From CAZSLI01 sp964607705 (GTDB taxonomy: Bacteria; Actinomycetota; Coriobacteriia; Anaerosomatales; PHET01), in NCBI GenBank assembly GCA_964607705.1, contig CAZSLI010000011.1:20304-84303 (forward strand): a stretch of DNA of 64,000 nucleotides. Direction: 5' to 3'. This document shows, one piece after another, positions 15,800-24,030 of this stretch. The stretch's first letter is position 1, and the number at the start of each line of letters is the position of its first letter. Below the pieces are notes generated by a model. The model made no database searches. It was not told the DNA's origin and saw only the letters and a program-made list of their open reading frames with translations. Position numbers and translations under genes: made by a program.

Positions 15800-15928
15800 A
15801 CTCTCGGGCGATCGACGTCCTGAAACCAGGCTGCCTCTTCACCGGATCAGCCCGAGGCGGATACTGCGACGACGCGCGCGGTATTCTGAGATCGACAACG
15901 TGGTTCGCACACGAGCAAGGAGCAGTTG

Positions 15929-16792
15929 ATGCAGCACGTGGAGGGGCGCTTCGTCGGACATGAAGGCATCGAGCTGTTCCGGCAGAGCTGGCAGCCGGAC
16001 TTCGCGCCCTCCGCAGTGGTCGTGCTTGTTCACGGAGTCGGCGAGCATAGCGGGCGCTACGACAACGTCGTCAAGCCGCTCGCCGGATCCGGGGTCGCCG
16101 TGTGCTCGTACGACCAGCGCGGCCACGGGCGCTCGCCCGGTCGTCGGGTCCACATCGACCGGTGGACCGAGTATCGCGAGGACCTGCACTCATTCGTTCA
16201 GGCGGTCGCAGACGAGTATCCGGAAACGCCGCGGGTAGTCTATGGGCACAGCATGGGATCGCTCGTCGTACTCGATTACCTGCTCAACTACCCTGACGGG
16301 CTCGCCGGCTCCGTGATCAGCGGCGTCGCGCTCGAGCCGATCGGCGTCGGTAGCCCCGCTCAGGTCGCCGTCGCCCGGCTTCTGACCGGCGTGCTGCCCA
16401 CGCTGTCCATCGACCTGAAGATCGACGCGAACTCGCTGACGAGCGATCCCGTAGCGCTCGAGGCATTCCGGGAAGATGCGCTGGTCACGGGCCGCGCGAC
16501 GGTACGGTGGGGCACCGAGAGCCTCGCCACTGTGTCCGGCATCAAGGACGGCATGGGCACCATCGACCTGCCCATGCTCGTGATCCACGGCGCCGAGGAC
16601 CCGCTCAACTCAGTCGCCGGAGCGAGGAACCTGTTCGGCGCGATCTCCGCCTCCGACAAGGAGCTGCGCATCTACGACCGCACCATGCACGAGCCCCACA
16701 ACGACCTCGTCCACGAACAGGTCGCCGAGGACATCATCCGCTGGATCGCGCACCTCGCCGAGTCGCCGGCGACCTCCGCCGACATCGCCTGA
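15929..16792 (+). CDS. Alpha/beta hydrolase, monoacylglycerol lipase-like
   Basis: A 287-residue serine hydrolase of the monoacylglycerol lipase/lysophospholipase type (Hydrolase_4). Nucleophile elbow GHSMG is at 106-110 (Ser108); the oxyanion region is VVLVHGVGEHSGRY near 31-44; YDQRGHGRSPG lies at 61-71. The acid is in LVIHGAEDPLNSV near residue 220, and the base His is in MHEPHND near 255. No signal peptide, so it is cytoplasmic. ATG after AAGGAG. An SRPBCC gene follows after 38 bp. Confidence 0.93.
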   Translation: MQHVEGRFVGHEGIELFRQSWQPDFAPSAVVVLVHGVGEHSGRYDNVVKPLAGSGVAVCSYDQRGHGRSPGRRVHIDRWTEYREDLHSFVQAVADEYPETPRVVYGHSMGSLVVLDYLLNYPDGLAGSVISGVALEPIGVGSPAQVAVARLLTGVLPTLSIDLKIDANSLTSDPVALEAFREDALVTGRATVRWGTESLATVSGIKDGMGTIDLPMLVIHGAEDPLNSVAGARNLFGAISASDKELRIYDRTMHEPHNDLVHEQVAEDIIRWIAHLAESPATSADIA

Positions 16793-16830
16793 CGCGTTAC
16801 CGACAAGACCGTTCCTCACGAAGGATAGCC

Positions 16831-17313
16831 ATGCATATCGCCCAGCCCAAGCGGGTCAGCCGAACCTACGTCCAGCGGCTCCATGCCAGTCCCGAGCGGG
16901 TCTTCCCGCTGCTCTGTCCCGTGCGAGAGGCGGACTGGATCGAAGGTTGGGACCCTGTCTCCGTGTGGAGCGACTCGGGGCTCGCCGAACCCGATTGTGT
17001 CTTCATCACCCACTCCGAGGACGGCGACGCTGTCTGGTACGTCACCCGCCACGAGCCTGAGGCGGGCGCGGTGGAGATGCTGAAGGTCACCCCTGGCGTG
17101 ACCGCATGCAGGCTCGTTATCAGGCTGTCCGAGGCTGGGAACGGCACTGCCGCCGAGGTCACCTACACGCACACCAGCCTCGGGCCCGCCGGTGACGCCT
17201 TCGTCGACGCCTTCACCGAGGACCACTACGTCCGCTTCATGCAGGAGTGGGAGTCCCGCCTGAACCACTATCTGTCGACGGGCGCGATGTTGGTCGGGCC
17301 GGCAGCCCACTAG
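16831..17313 (+). CDS. SRPBCC family protein
   Basis: A 160-residue START/SRPBCC protein: an N-terminal strand and helix (RTYVQRLHASPERVFPLLCPVREADWIEGW) and a long C-terminal helix (FTEDHYVRFMQEWESRLNHYL). The middle reads VWYVTRHEPEAGAVEMLKVTPG, consistent with the beta-grip. Ligand unknown. ATG with GAAGGAT upstream. It follows the monoacylglycerol lipase-like gene by 38 bp and may be co-transcribed; a link to lipid handling would be inference. Confidence 0.8.
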   Translation: MHIAQPKRVSRTYVQRLHASPERVFPLLCPVREADWIEGWDPVSVWSDSGLAEPDCVFITHSEDGDAVWYVTRHEPEAGAVEMLKVTPGVTACRLVIRLSEAGNGTAAEVTYTHTSLGPAGDAFVDAFTEDHYVRFMQEWESRLNHYLSTGAMLVGPAAH

Positions 17314-17359
17314 CCGCCGAGATACTCGGCAAGCAGGGTGGCGGGGGCGGGGAACCGCT

Positions 17360-17839
17360 ATGCTGCTCCGAGCGGGCGTCGCACTCGCATCCGGGCGTCA
17401 CCGATCACCGACAGGGGTTGCGTTGGAACCAAGCGCTGAATGGCAGGTCTACCGTCTCGGCGCCCGACGTCGCGCCGTCTACATCGCGGTCGCAACCTTC
17501 GGGGGCGTCATACTCGCGCACAGCCTGATCGCACGGCCGCAGCTGTGGTGGCTCGAGGCGTTCATCGGCTTCCTGTTCGTGGCGGCCGGAATCGGAGCGG
17601 TCACCGAGTCGGTCTGCAAGCTGAGCCCCGAAGGCGTCACCATCCGCCGTGGTGGCTACCTGGCGACCGACAAGCTGGTGCGCTGGCCGTCCATCCGCTC
17701 GGTCGAAGTGGTGAGCGACCATGAAGTACACCTGCACCTGCTCGACCGCTCCGTGACCGAGCTGCGGATTGGCGCTCTCTCCGAGGCCGACCGCATGCGC
17801 CTCATCTCCGAGATCCAGCGGCGTACGCACCGTGCCTAG
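17360..17839 (+). CDS. Membrane protein with C-terminal PH-like domain, unknown
   Basis: Up to 159 residues: two hydrophobic segments near residues 38-56 and 62-82, then a soluble region (LSPEGVTIRRGGYLATDKLVRWPSIRSVEV) that looks like the bacterial PH-like pattern, where a short beta-rich domain follows a membrane hairpin, ending in a helix (EADRMRLISEIQRR). Function unknown. ATG 17360 is preceded by a G-rich tract. A TTG at 17423, after an ACAGGGG, gives a shorter form beginning near the first conserved stretch. Confidence 0.6.
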   Translation: MLLRAGVALASGRHRSPTGVALEPSAEWQVYRLGARRRAVYIAVATFGGVILAHSLIARPQLWWLEAFIGFLFVAAGIGAVTESVCKLSPEGVTIRRGGYLATDKLVRWPSIRSVEVVSDHEVHLHLLDRSVTELRIGALSEADRMRLISEIQRRTHRA

Positions 17840-17890
17840 AGCCATCGCGTGATGGGACAAGCGAGGCGACATAAGAGCGGCCGGTCGCGT

Positions 17891-18241
17891 ATGACCATCT
17901 TTGCGTTCCCTGCGACGTTCGCCGTGCTGCTGCTCATCGGCGTGGCCGTCAGCGTCATTCCCGCGTGGACGATCGCTGTCTACGCGGTCATGAGCGTGTT
18001 CGCCTTCGTGGCGTACGGCGCCGACAAGGCGGCCTCGCACAAGGGTCGACGGCGCACTTCTGAAGCGACGCTACACCTGATGTCACTGCTCGGCGGCTGG
18101 CCGGGAGCGTGGATCGCGCAGGGGATGTTCCGCCACAAGACGCGCAAGCAGCCGTTCCGCACGGTGTTCTGGGTGACCGTCGCCGCAAACGCAGCACTTC
18201 TGGCCGTGATCGTGTACGAAGCGCCGAGATTGCTCGGCTGA
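17891..18241 (+). CDS. DUF1294 membrane protein
   Basis: About 116 residues, a DUF1294 protein with three to four membrane segments and the family core: AYGADKAASHKGRRRTSE, then LHLMSLLGGWPGAWIAQGMFRHKTRKQPF and a last hydrophobic helix. Function unknown. In many bacteria this domain follows a cold-shock domain; it is alone here. Start is uncertain: ATG 17891 has only a weak site, and the frame also opens at GTG 17849. The stop overlaps the next gene's ATG (TGATG), so the two are translationally coupled. Confidence 0.8.
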   Translation: MTIFAFPATFAVLLLIGVAVSVIPAWTIAVYAVMSVFAFVAYGADKAASHKGRRRTSEATLHLMSLLGGWPGAWIAQGMFRHKTRKQPFRTVFWVTVAANAALLAVIVYEAPRLLG

Positions 18242-19338
18242 TGGGAGCCGATCGGCAGATCCGCGCTCGGCGCGCCGACGTCACCCTGAGGCCGTATGCT
18301 GCCGAGGACCTCGGGCTGCTGACCGCACTCCTCGGCGATGCCGAGGCCATGCGGTTTCTCGGCGGTCCGGAGTCGGGGGAGACGCTCGCTGCGCGGCACG
18401 CGAGGTACCTGGCCGCCGACCCGGAGCGCAACGGGCTGTTCACGGTGCTCGTCGGCGAAACGCGAGTTCCGGCAGGCTGGGTCGGATTCTGGGAGTCCGA
18501 GTGGGCTGGGGAGCCAGTCTGGGAGATCGGATGGCACGTCTTGCCGGCCCTCCAGGGAACCGGAGTCGCGTTCTCGGCGGGGCTGTTCGCGCTCGATGAG
18601 GTGCGACAGCGCGACCGATCGCGGTGGGTGGTCGCATTCCCGTCGATCGAGAACTCACCGTCGAACGCGCTGTGCCGAGCACTGGGCTTCGCTCACGCTG
18701 GCGTGGTCGAGATCGAGTACCCGCCCGGGCGCCCCATGCTCGCGAATCACTGGCGTCTCGACCTGCTGACCGACGCGGACGCGCCGCCGTCGCGCGTACG
18801 CATCCTCACGCCGCGCCTGCACATCCGCGAGTGGCGCGACGGCGACCTGAGCGCGTTTCGTCGGCTGATGTCTGCGCCCGAGGTCGCCCAGTGGTCTGGC
18901 AGCGAGGAACCCGCCGAACAGCAGCGACCGTTCGTGGAGCGCATGCGCGATAACCAGACCCAGCTCGGCTGGGCGCTGTGGGCTGTCGAGCTGCGCGAGC
19001 CCGACGCCTCGGCCCCCGCGGGACCGATCGGGTACGCGGGCTTCGGCGACGAGTCGCCGCCCGATCCCGAGCTCGCCTGGACGTTCGACCCGGCTGTGTG
19101 GGGGAGAGGCCTCGCGACTGAAGCGGGAGTCGCCTCGCGCGACTTCGGCTTCGGGGTCCTCGGCATGGCGCGGGTCGTGTCGGTCGTCGACCGAAGGAAC
19201 GCCGCGTCCACACGAGTCGCCGAGAAGGTAGGGCTGCACCGAGCCGGCACGACTCATTGTCACGCCGAGCTGCACGACGTCTTCGCCCTCACTGCCGAAG
19301 AGTGGCGCGCGGCCGTCGCTACGCGTCCGCCAGCATGA
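18241..19338 (+). CDS. Tandem GNAT (RimJ/RimL-type) acetyltransferase
   Basis: 365 residues with two GNAT domains. Domain 1 (about 12-170) has TLRPYAAEDLGLL and a degenerate acetyl-CoA loop LQGTGVAFS. Domain 2 (about 190-355) has ILTPRLHIREWRDGDLSAFRRLM, the RimJ-type opening, then AVWGRGLATEAGVA, a good acetyl-CoA loop, and RVAEKVGLHRAGT. Both resemble RimJ/RimL-like acetyltransferases; the second looks the catalytically sounder. Substrates unknown. It starts on the upstream stop, and its last 20 bp overlap the end of a convergent DUF1697 gene. Confidence 0.88.
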   Translation: MGADRQIRARRADVTLRPYAAEDLGLLTALLGDAEAMRFLGGPESGETLAARHARYLAADPERNGLFTVLVGETRVPAGWVGFWESEWAGEPVWEIGWHVLPALQGTGVAFSAGLFALDEVRQRDRSRWVVAFPSIENSPSNALCRALGFAHAGVVEIEYPPGRPMLANHWRLDLLTDADAPPSRVRILTPRLHIREWRDGDLSAFRRLMSAPEVAQWSGSEEPAEQQRPFVERMRDNQTQLGWALWAVELREPDASAPAGPIGYAGFGDESPPDPELAWTFDPAVWGRGLATEAGVASRDFGFGVLGMARVVSVVDRRNAASTRVAEKVGLHRAGTTHCHAELHDVFALTAEEWRAAVATRPPA

Positions 19339-19861
19339 GGTCGAGCAGCTTACGCACGGTGTTGCAGTTGCGCACCGTGACCTGCTTGTAGAGCGGCGTC
19401 CCGACCATCCTGACGAGTCGACTACGGGTCGCGTCTGCCCGCATGACGCGCCAGACGATCGCACCCGGGGCCACGCGCGTGTCCTCGATCCCGGACCTCG
19501 GGCCGAGCTTCTCGATGAGTTCTTCGGCGGACAGCTCGTCGCCGAGGAACACGACGTCGCACTTCATGTCCGCGTTGTTCACCCAGTCGCTTGGGATGGC
19601 GTTGCCGAGGGCTCGCAGCTGCTCGGCATCGCGCAAGAGGATCCGCGTGTCGACTCCGAATCCGTCGAAGACGGCCTGCTCGAGCATCGTGGCGAGCGCC
19701 GCGACGTCCTGCTTCGTACTCGAGAAGATCACGTTGCCCGAGTTGATGTACGTGCGCACATCGGACATGCCCGCTCTCTCGAAAGCGGCCTTGAGCGCGC
19801 GCATCTCGACTTTGCTGTTACCCCCGACGTTGATGCCACGGATAAGCGCTACGTATCTCAT
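19319..19861 (-). CDS. DUF1697 family protein (second copy)
   Basis: A 180-residue DUF1697 protein: RYVALIRGINVGGNSKVEMRALKAAFERAG, MSDVRTYINSGNVIFSS, AIPSDWVNN, and TVRNCNTVRKLLDLM. It is the same family as 5690-6220, with clear similarity at both ends, so this window carries two paralogues. Function unknown. The ATG at 19861 begins the family core; the longer open frame to 19990 is not supported. Its end overlaps the convergent tandem GNAT gene by 20 bp. Confidence 0.92.
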   Translation of the reverse strand: MRYVALIRGINVGGNSKVEMRALKAAFERAGMSDVRTYINSGNVIFSSTKQDVAALATMLEQAVFDGFGVDTRILLRDAEQLRALGNAIPSDWVNNADMKCDVVFLGDELSAEELIEKLGPRSGIEDTRVAPGAIVWRVMRADATRSRLVRMVGTPLYKQVTVRNCNTVRKLLDLMLADA

Positions 19862-19963
19862 GGATTGAATGTAGCCATGAAGCGGCGAAGAACCAACAGG
19901 GGGCCGATGTCGGTCCCCGGCGCTACAGTGGGAGAGACCACGCGGGAAGCGGAAGGGCTGCCG

Positions 19964-20209
19964 GTGAAACTGGACGAACAGACCGAGCACTACCTCATCT
20001 CCTCGATCAAGCGCTTCTTCGCCGAGGAGCTGGAAGAAGACATCGGCGACCTGAAGGCAAGCGCCGTCTTGGACTTCTGCCTACGCGAGATAGCTCCGAG
20101 CGCCTACAACCAGGCGATCGCGGACGCTCAGACGTTCTTCGAACGCGCGACGTCGGACCTGGCGGGCGTCACGTACGAGCCGGAGTTCGACTACTGGAAG
20201 AAGCGCTGA
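19964..20209 (+). CDS. DUF2164 family protein
   Basis: About 81 residues matching DUF2164: SSIKRFFAEELEEDIGDLKASAVLDFCLREIAPSAYNQAIADAQTFF, an acidic all-helical small protein of unknown function. I chose the GTG at 19964 because GGAAGGG lies 6 nt upstream and the length then fits the family; the open frame extends back to about 19865. A GNAT gene follows after about 50 bp. Confidence 0.85.
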   Translation: MKLDEQTEHYLISSIKRFFAEELEEDIGDLKASAVLDFCLREIAPSAYNQAIADAQTFFERATSDLAGVTYEPEFDYWKKR

Positions 20210-20262
20210 GGGCGCCCGCGGAACGAGGCGATGGAATAGTGGGACGGATGAGGGAGGATGAC

Positions 20263-20733
20263 GTGCATCGCCCTGATACCGTGCGCGTGCGGACATTGGG
20301 TTCCGAAGATGTCAGGACCCTGCGGGGTGTGCTGCGCGTGTTCGCCGACGCCTTCGCCGAGGACACAGATGTCTACGTCGCGAGACCAGCGAGCGACGGC
20401 TACCTCGAGCGGCTTCTCGGCAGTCCGGGGTTCGTCGCAGTCGCCGCCGTCACGGACGGCGGGGAAGTGGTCGGCGGGCTTACGGCGTACGAGCTACAGA
20501 AGCCGGAGCAGGAACGCAGCGAGCTCTACATCTACGACCTGGCCGTCGCCGAGTCGCATCGTCGCCAAGGCATCGCCACGTCTCTCATCGAGGAGGTGAA
20601 GCGCATCGCCGCCGCACGCGGCGCATGGGTCATCTTCGTGCAAGCCGATCACGGCGACGACCCGGCGATCGCGCTCTACTCGAAGCTGGGGGAGCGCGAG
20701 TACGTGATGCACTTCGACATCCGGCCAGCCTGA
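20263..20733 (+). CDS. AAC(3)-I-like aminoglycoside N-acetyltransferase family
   Basis: A 156-residue GNAT closely resembling the gentamicin 3-N-acetyltransferase AAC(3)-I group. Recognisable shared segments are LTAYELQKPEQERSELYIYDLAV, HRRQGIATSLI (acetyl-CoA loop at 100-105), GAWVIFVQADHGDDPAIALYSKLG, and the ending EYVMHFDI. This similarity comes from memory of the family, not a search. It would acetylate the 3-amino group of aminoglycosides; activity is unproven. GTG start with GGGAGG 5 nt upstream. No mobile element, integrase or resistance cluster is adjacent, so it looks chromosomal. Confidence 0.85.
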   Translation: MHRPDTVRVRTLGSEDVRTLRGVLRVFADAFAEDTDVYVARPASDGYLERLLGSPGFVAVAAVTDGGEVVGGLTAYELQKPEQERSELYIYDLAVAESHRRQGIATSLIEEVKRIAAARGAWVIFVQADHGDDPAIALYSKLGEREYVMHFDIRPA

Positions 20734-20824
20734 GCGTCAGCGGTCGCGTGGCGGCTCGCTTCGGGTACGCTTGGGGCGGCCCACACGCGACCGAAAACAC
20801 AGAACGTCAGCCGAAGGAGTCCCC

Positions 20825-21238
20825 ATGACCGCGCCCGCCGTGATCCAGCTTACCGAGCACATCGCCCAGCCACCCGCGCGCGTCTGGCAGGCGCTCACGG
20901 AGCCCGAGCTCATGGCGAAATGGTGGGCGCCCGGCGACATCAGCCCCGAGGTGGGACACCGGTTCTCGCTCGACATGGGTGCGTTCGGCAAGCAGCAGTG
21001 TGAGGTCATCGAGGTCGATGAGCCGCGCCGCTTCGCATACCGGTTCGGGATCGGGTTCCTCGACACGATGATCGTCTGGACCCTCGCAGCCGCCGACGGC
21101 GGCACCGACCTCACGCTGGAGCACTCCGGCTTCGACATGGACTCGCCCATGGGCCAGCAGGCGTTCCAGGGAATGTCCGGTGGCTGGCCGAGCATCCTGA
21201 CGAGCATAGAGCCCGCGCTCGGGGAAGATGCACGCTAG
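20825..21238 (+). CDS. AHSA1/SRPBCC domain protein
   Basis: A 137-residue AHSA1-type SRPBCC protein (Aha1-C-like fold). Signatures are IAQPPARVWQALTEPELMAKWWAPG in the first third and a hydrophobic central sheet (YRFGIGFLDTMIVWTLAAADGGTDLTLEHSGF), ending in a helix with GMSGGWPSILTSIE. Function unknown; members bind small ligands. ATG with AAGGAG about 6 nt upstream. It follows the AAC(3)-I-like gene by about 90 bp and precedes rlmA. Confidence 0.9.
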   Translation: MTAPAVIQLTEHIAQPPARVWQALTEPELMAKWWAPGDISPEVGHRFSLDMGAFGKQQCEVIEVDEPRRFAYRFGIGFLDTMIVWTLAAADGGTDLTLEHSGFDMDSPMGQQAFQGMSGGWPSILTSIEPALGEDAR

Positions 21239-21350
21239 TCTCGAAGCAGTGACCTCATCTGCTTCTGGATGATGTCGGCCGCACGCTGCACGCCGAACAG
21301 GGGGAACGCCCGATGGATCGCCAGCAGGGCAGCACGGGCATGGGCACGCT

Positions 21351-22289
21351 ATGACGGTCAGCATGCGCCCGTTCGCGCACTTCGAATGCCCCATCTGCAA
21401 AGAGCCGCTCCTGCCCGCCGAGGACCGGACCGCGTACTCCTGCCTCAACCGACACTCATTCGACGTCGCGCGCGAAGGGTACGTCAACCTGCTCCCCGCG
21501 CAACACCGTAGCCGCGGTATCGAAGGCGACACGACCGACATGCTTCAGGCGAGGCGCTCCTTCCTCGATCGCGGACCCTTCGAGCCGCTGCGCGCGCTCC
21601 TCGCCGAGGAAGTCCGGTATGCGCTCTCGGCCCGGCCTCCGGGGCAGACGCCCGCCGTGCTCGAAGTCGGCTGCGGCGAGGGCTACTACATCGGCGGCAT
21701 AACTGAGGCGCTCGTTGCCGAGGACGCGCTGTTCCTCGGCAGTGACCTGTCGAAGCCGGCGGTGCGCATGGCGGCCAAGCGCTACGAGAACGCCGCCTTC
21801 TTCGTCGCCGACCTCAACCGCCGGCTGTACCTGCGAGACGAATCGGTGGCAGTGCTGCTCGACGTGTTCGCGCCGCGCAACCCGGCCGAATTCGCGCGCG
21901 TGCTCGAACCGGGAGGAGTCGCCCTGGTCGCCATCCCGGCGCCCGATCACATGGCGACGGTCAGCGAGTCGCTCGGCCTCCTTGAGATCGAGTCGGACAA
22001 GGAGCGCCGGGTGCTCGAGCGCTTGGCAGAGGGGTTCGAGCTCGACGAGCGCCGCGAACTGCGCTTCGAGCTGACGCTGGATGCCGAGGANNNNNNNNNN
22101 NNNNNNNNNNNNNNNNNNNNNNNNNNNNNNNNNNNNNNNNNNNNNNNNNNNNNNNNNNNNNNNNNNNNNNNNNNNNNNNNNNNNNNNNNNGGTGACCTGT
22201 TGCTGGCCATCGACAACGTGTGGCAGGCGAGCACCAAGTCGGGAGGGGACGCCTCCGGCCGCCGCGGGTCGGGGCGCCGGAGTCGCTAG
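21351..22289 (+). CDS. rlmA: 23S rRNA guanine-N1-methyltransferase (RlmA-type), interrupted by gap
   Basis: RlmA family: methylates N1 of a guanine in helix 35 of 23S rRNA. The N-terminal zinc finger is complete (C13, C16, C31, H35), followed by AREGYVNLLPAQHRSRGIEGD and MLQARRSFLDRG, which are diagnostic. The SAM site VGCGEGY is near 106-112. The gene runs into 100 N at 22091-22190, so the last part is not readable; the 33 codons after the gap may or may not be in the same frame. Start ATG 21351 or 21363. The TlrB/RlmA(II) paralogue gives macrolide tolerance; which type this is cannot be told. Confidence 0.82.
   Translation: MTVSMRPFAHFECPICKEPLLPAEDRTAYSCLNRHSFDVAREGYVNLLPAQHRSRGIEGDTTDMLQARRSFLDRGPFEPLRALLAEEVRYALSARPPGQTPAVLEVGCGEGYYIGGITEALVAEDALFLGSDLSKPAVRMAAKRYENAAFFVADLNRRLYLRDESVAVLLDVFAPRNPAEFARVLEPGGVALVAIPAPDHMATVSESLGLLEIESDKERRVLERLAEGFELDERRELRFELTLDAEXXXXXXXXXXXXXXXXXXXXXXXXXXXXXXXXXXGDLLLAIDNVWQASTKSGGDASGRRGSGRRSR
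22091..22190. other. Assembly gap (100 N)
   Basis: A second run of exactly 100 N, inside the 3' part of rlmA. The true length is unknown, so the frame and the join to 22191-22289 cannot be trusted. Confidence 0.97.
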
Positions 22290-22375
22290 CGAGCCCCCGG
22301 TATGGGCAGACAGATTAGGGCGGCCTGCGTGGGCCGCCGCCCCACTCCAGGATGCGAGACCCCAGAAGGAGCGCC

Positions 22376-22852
22376 ATGAGCACCGCACTGAGCATCTGCC
22401 TGTGGTTCGACACCCAAGCCGAGGAGGCCGCCGAGTTCTACACGTCGGTCGTCCCCAACTCCAGCATCCGCACGACCAATCGCTATCCCGATGGCCTGCC
22501 CGCCGAGCCGGGGAGCGTCATGGCGGTCTCATGCATCCTTGATGGCGTCGGGTTCACCCTGCTCAACGGCGGTCCCGTGTTCCAGTTCACGCCCGCTGCG
22601 TCCATCGTCCTCAGCACCGAGACCCAAGCGGAGACCGACCGCCTGTGGGTCGCGCTCACCGAGGGCGGCGAGGAAGGCCAGTGCGGCTGGCTCACCGACC
22701 GGTTCGGCGTCTCGTGGCAGGTGGTCCCGAAGGGCGTCGACGAGATGCTCGGCTCGCCCGATCGGGAGGCCGCGAACCGAGCGGTGCAGGCTATGCTGCC
22801 CATGAAGAAGCTCGACGTCGCGGCGATGCGCCGTGCGTTCGATGGCGAGTAG
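22376..22852 (+). CDS. PhnB/3-demethylubiquinone methyltransferase-type VOC protein
   Basis: A 158-residue VOC-fold protein of the PhnB subgroup (annotated as the 3-demethylubiquinone-9 3-methyltransferase domain, though not a methyltransferase). It shows LSICLWFDTQAEEAAEFYTSVVPNS, VSCILDGVGFTLLNGGP, and CGWLTDRFGVSWQVVPKGVDEML, the hallmark ending. Function unknown. ATG with AGGAG 5 nt upstream. It is followed 30 bp later by the DUF1801 gene; these two families often sit together. Confidence 0.93.
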   Translation: MSTALSICLWFDTQAEEAAEFYTSVVPNSSIRTTNRYPDGLPAEPGSVMAVSCILDGVGFTLLNGGPVFQFTPAASIVLSTETQAETDRLWVALTEGGEEGQCGWLTDRFGVSWQVVPKGVDEMLGSPDREAANRAVQAMLPMKKLDVAAMRRAFDGE

Positions 22853-22882
22853 GCGATTTCGGAGACCCGACTGGAGGCACCA

Positions 22883-23248
22883 ATGACCGACCGCTCGGCT
22901 GCCACAACCATCGACGACTACATCGCGGACTTCCCTGAAGAGGTGGCGAGTCGCCTGAGGGAGATCCGCGCGCTCGTCCACGACATCGCACCTGACGCGA
23001 CCGAGACCATCAGCTACGCGATCCCCACGTTCGACCTCAATGGCAAGCACCTCGTCCACTTCGCCGGCTTCAAGAAGCACATCGGCTTCTATCCGATCCC
23101 TTCAGGAATGGAAGCGTTCAAGGAGGAGTTGGCGCCCTACAAGCAGGGCAAGGGATCCGTTCAGTTCCCACTGTCGCAGCCGCTGCCAACCGACCTCATC
23201 CGCCGCATCGTCGAATTCCGAGTCGCCGAGAACCTTCGCAAGAAGTAG
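22883..23248 (+). CDS. DUF1801 (YdhG-like) protein
   Basis: A 121-residue DUF1801 protein: TIDDYIADFPEEVASRLREIRALVHDIAPDATETISYAIPTF, then GKHLVHFAGFKKHIGFYPIPSG and the end DLIRRIVEFRVAEN. This is a frataxin-like fold linked to iron or acetylation in some relatives, but function is not established. ATG with GGAGGC about 6 nt upstream. It probably forms a short operon with the PhnB-like gene. Confidence 0.93.
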   Translation: MTDRSAATTIDDYIADFPEEVASRLREIRALVHDIAPDATETISYAIPTFDLNGKHLVHFAGFKKHIGFYPIPSGMEAFKEELAPYKQGKGSVQFPLSQPLPTDLIRRIVEFRVAENLRKK

Positions 23249-23353
23249 CGATCCCTCTCGGCTGGGAACACACAATCTGCGCACACCACGGCTGGCGCCA
23301 GATGAGTGCAATCCGTACGCTGGACCCAGTACCCGTCAACCAGGGAGGCACAC

Positions 23354-23881
23354 GTGTCGAAACGCTCTATCCTGCTGGTCAGCATCGCGCTGCTGCTGAT
23401 CGCTGCCGGTCTGTCCGCCGGTTGCAGCAAGCCCGCGACCACCGAGAACACCACCGGCACCGAGCAGTCGCAGTCGACGCCCGAGGAGTCGCCCGAAACC
23501 ACTGCGCCCGAGGCCGCAACTCCTGACGAGTTCCCGAAGGCGGAGGCCAAGGACGTCAATAAGCTCATCATCAAGGACGTCAAGGTCGGGACGGGCGCCG
23601 AGGCCACTCCGGGCAAGTCAGTGACCGTCAACTACACGGGCTGGCTGACCGACGGCACCAAGTTCGATTCATCGAAGGACTCGGGTCAACCGTTCGTCTT
23701 CCCGCTCGGAGCGGGCCAGGTCATCAAGGGATGGGACGAGGGGGTCGCCGGCATGAAGGTCGGCGGCAAGCGAATCCTCGTCATCCCGCCTGACAAGGGC
23801 TACGGCGAGCAGGGCGCCGGCGGAGTCATCCCGCCGAACGCGACCCTGGTGTTCACCGTTGAACTTCTGGACGTTCAGTAG
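23354..23881 (+). CDS. FKBP-type peptidyl-prolyl isomerase, lipoprotein
   Basis: A 175-residue lipoprotein. A basic N-terminus and hydrophobic stretch end in the lipobox LSAGC (C24), so it is anchored to the outer face of the membrane. A Thr/Glu/Pro-rich linker covers about 28-70. The FKBP domain is about 85-175: SVTVNYTGWLTDGTKFDSS, PFVFPLGAGQVIKGWDEGVAGMKVGGKR, IPPDKGYGEQG, and the PPNATLVFTVELLDV ending. It would help fold secreted proteins. GTG start after GGGAGG. A strong terminator follows. Confidence 0.95.
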   Translation: MSKRSILLVSIALLLIAAGLSAGCSKPATTENTTGTEQSQSTPEESPETTAPEAATPDEFPKAEAKDVNKLIIKDVKVGTGAEATPGKSVTVNYTGWLTDGTKFDSSKDSGQPFVFPLGAGQVIKGWDEGVAGMKVGGKRILVIPPDKGYGEQGAGGVIPPNATLVFTVELLDVQ

Positions 23882-23887
23882 GAAACG

Positions 23888-23913
23888 AAAGGGCCCCTGA
23901 CCGGGGCCCTTTT
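23888..23913 (+). terminator. Rho-independent terminator
   Basis: AAAGGGCCCC-tgacc-GGGGCCCTTT, a 10-bp stem followed by TTT(T), 6 bp after the FKBP stop. It separates the FKBP gene from the methyltransferase gene and is symmetrical enough to work in both directions. Confidence 0.9.
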
Positions 23914-24030
23914 AGTACTGGTCCGCTGACGACCATCTACTCTGTGCGTCCAGCCGATGCTGTGCGACACTCGTGACTGTTGAGCCGCATACCAAGTTGC
24001 GGGCTGGCCGGCAAGCTTCGGAGGGAACGC

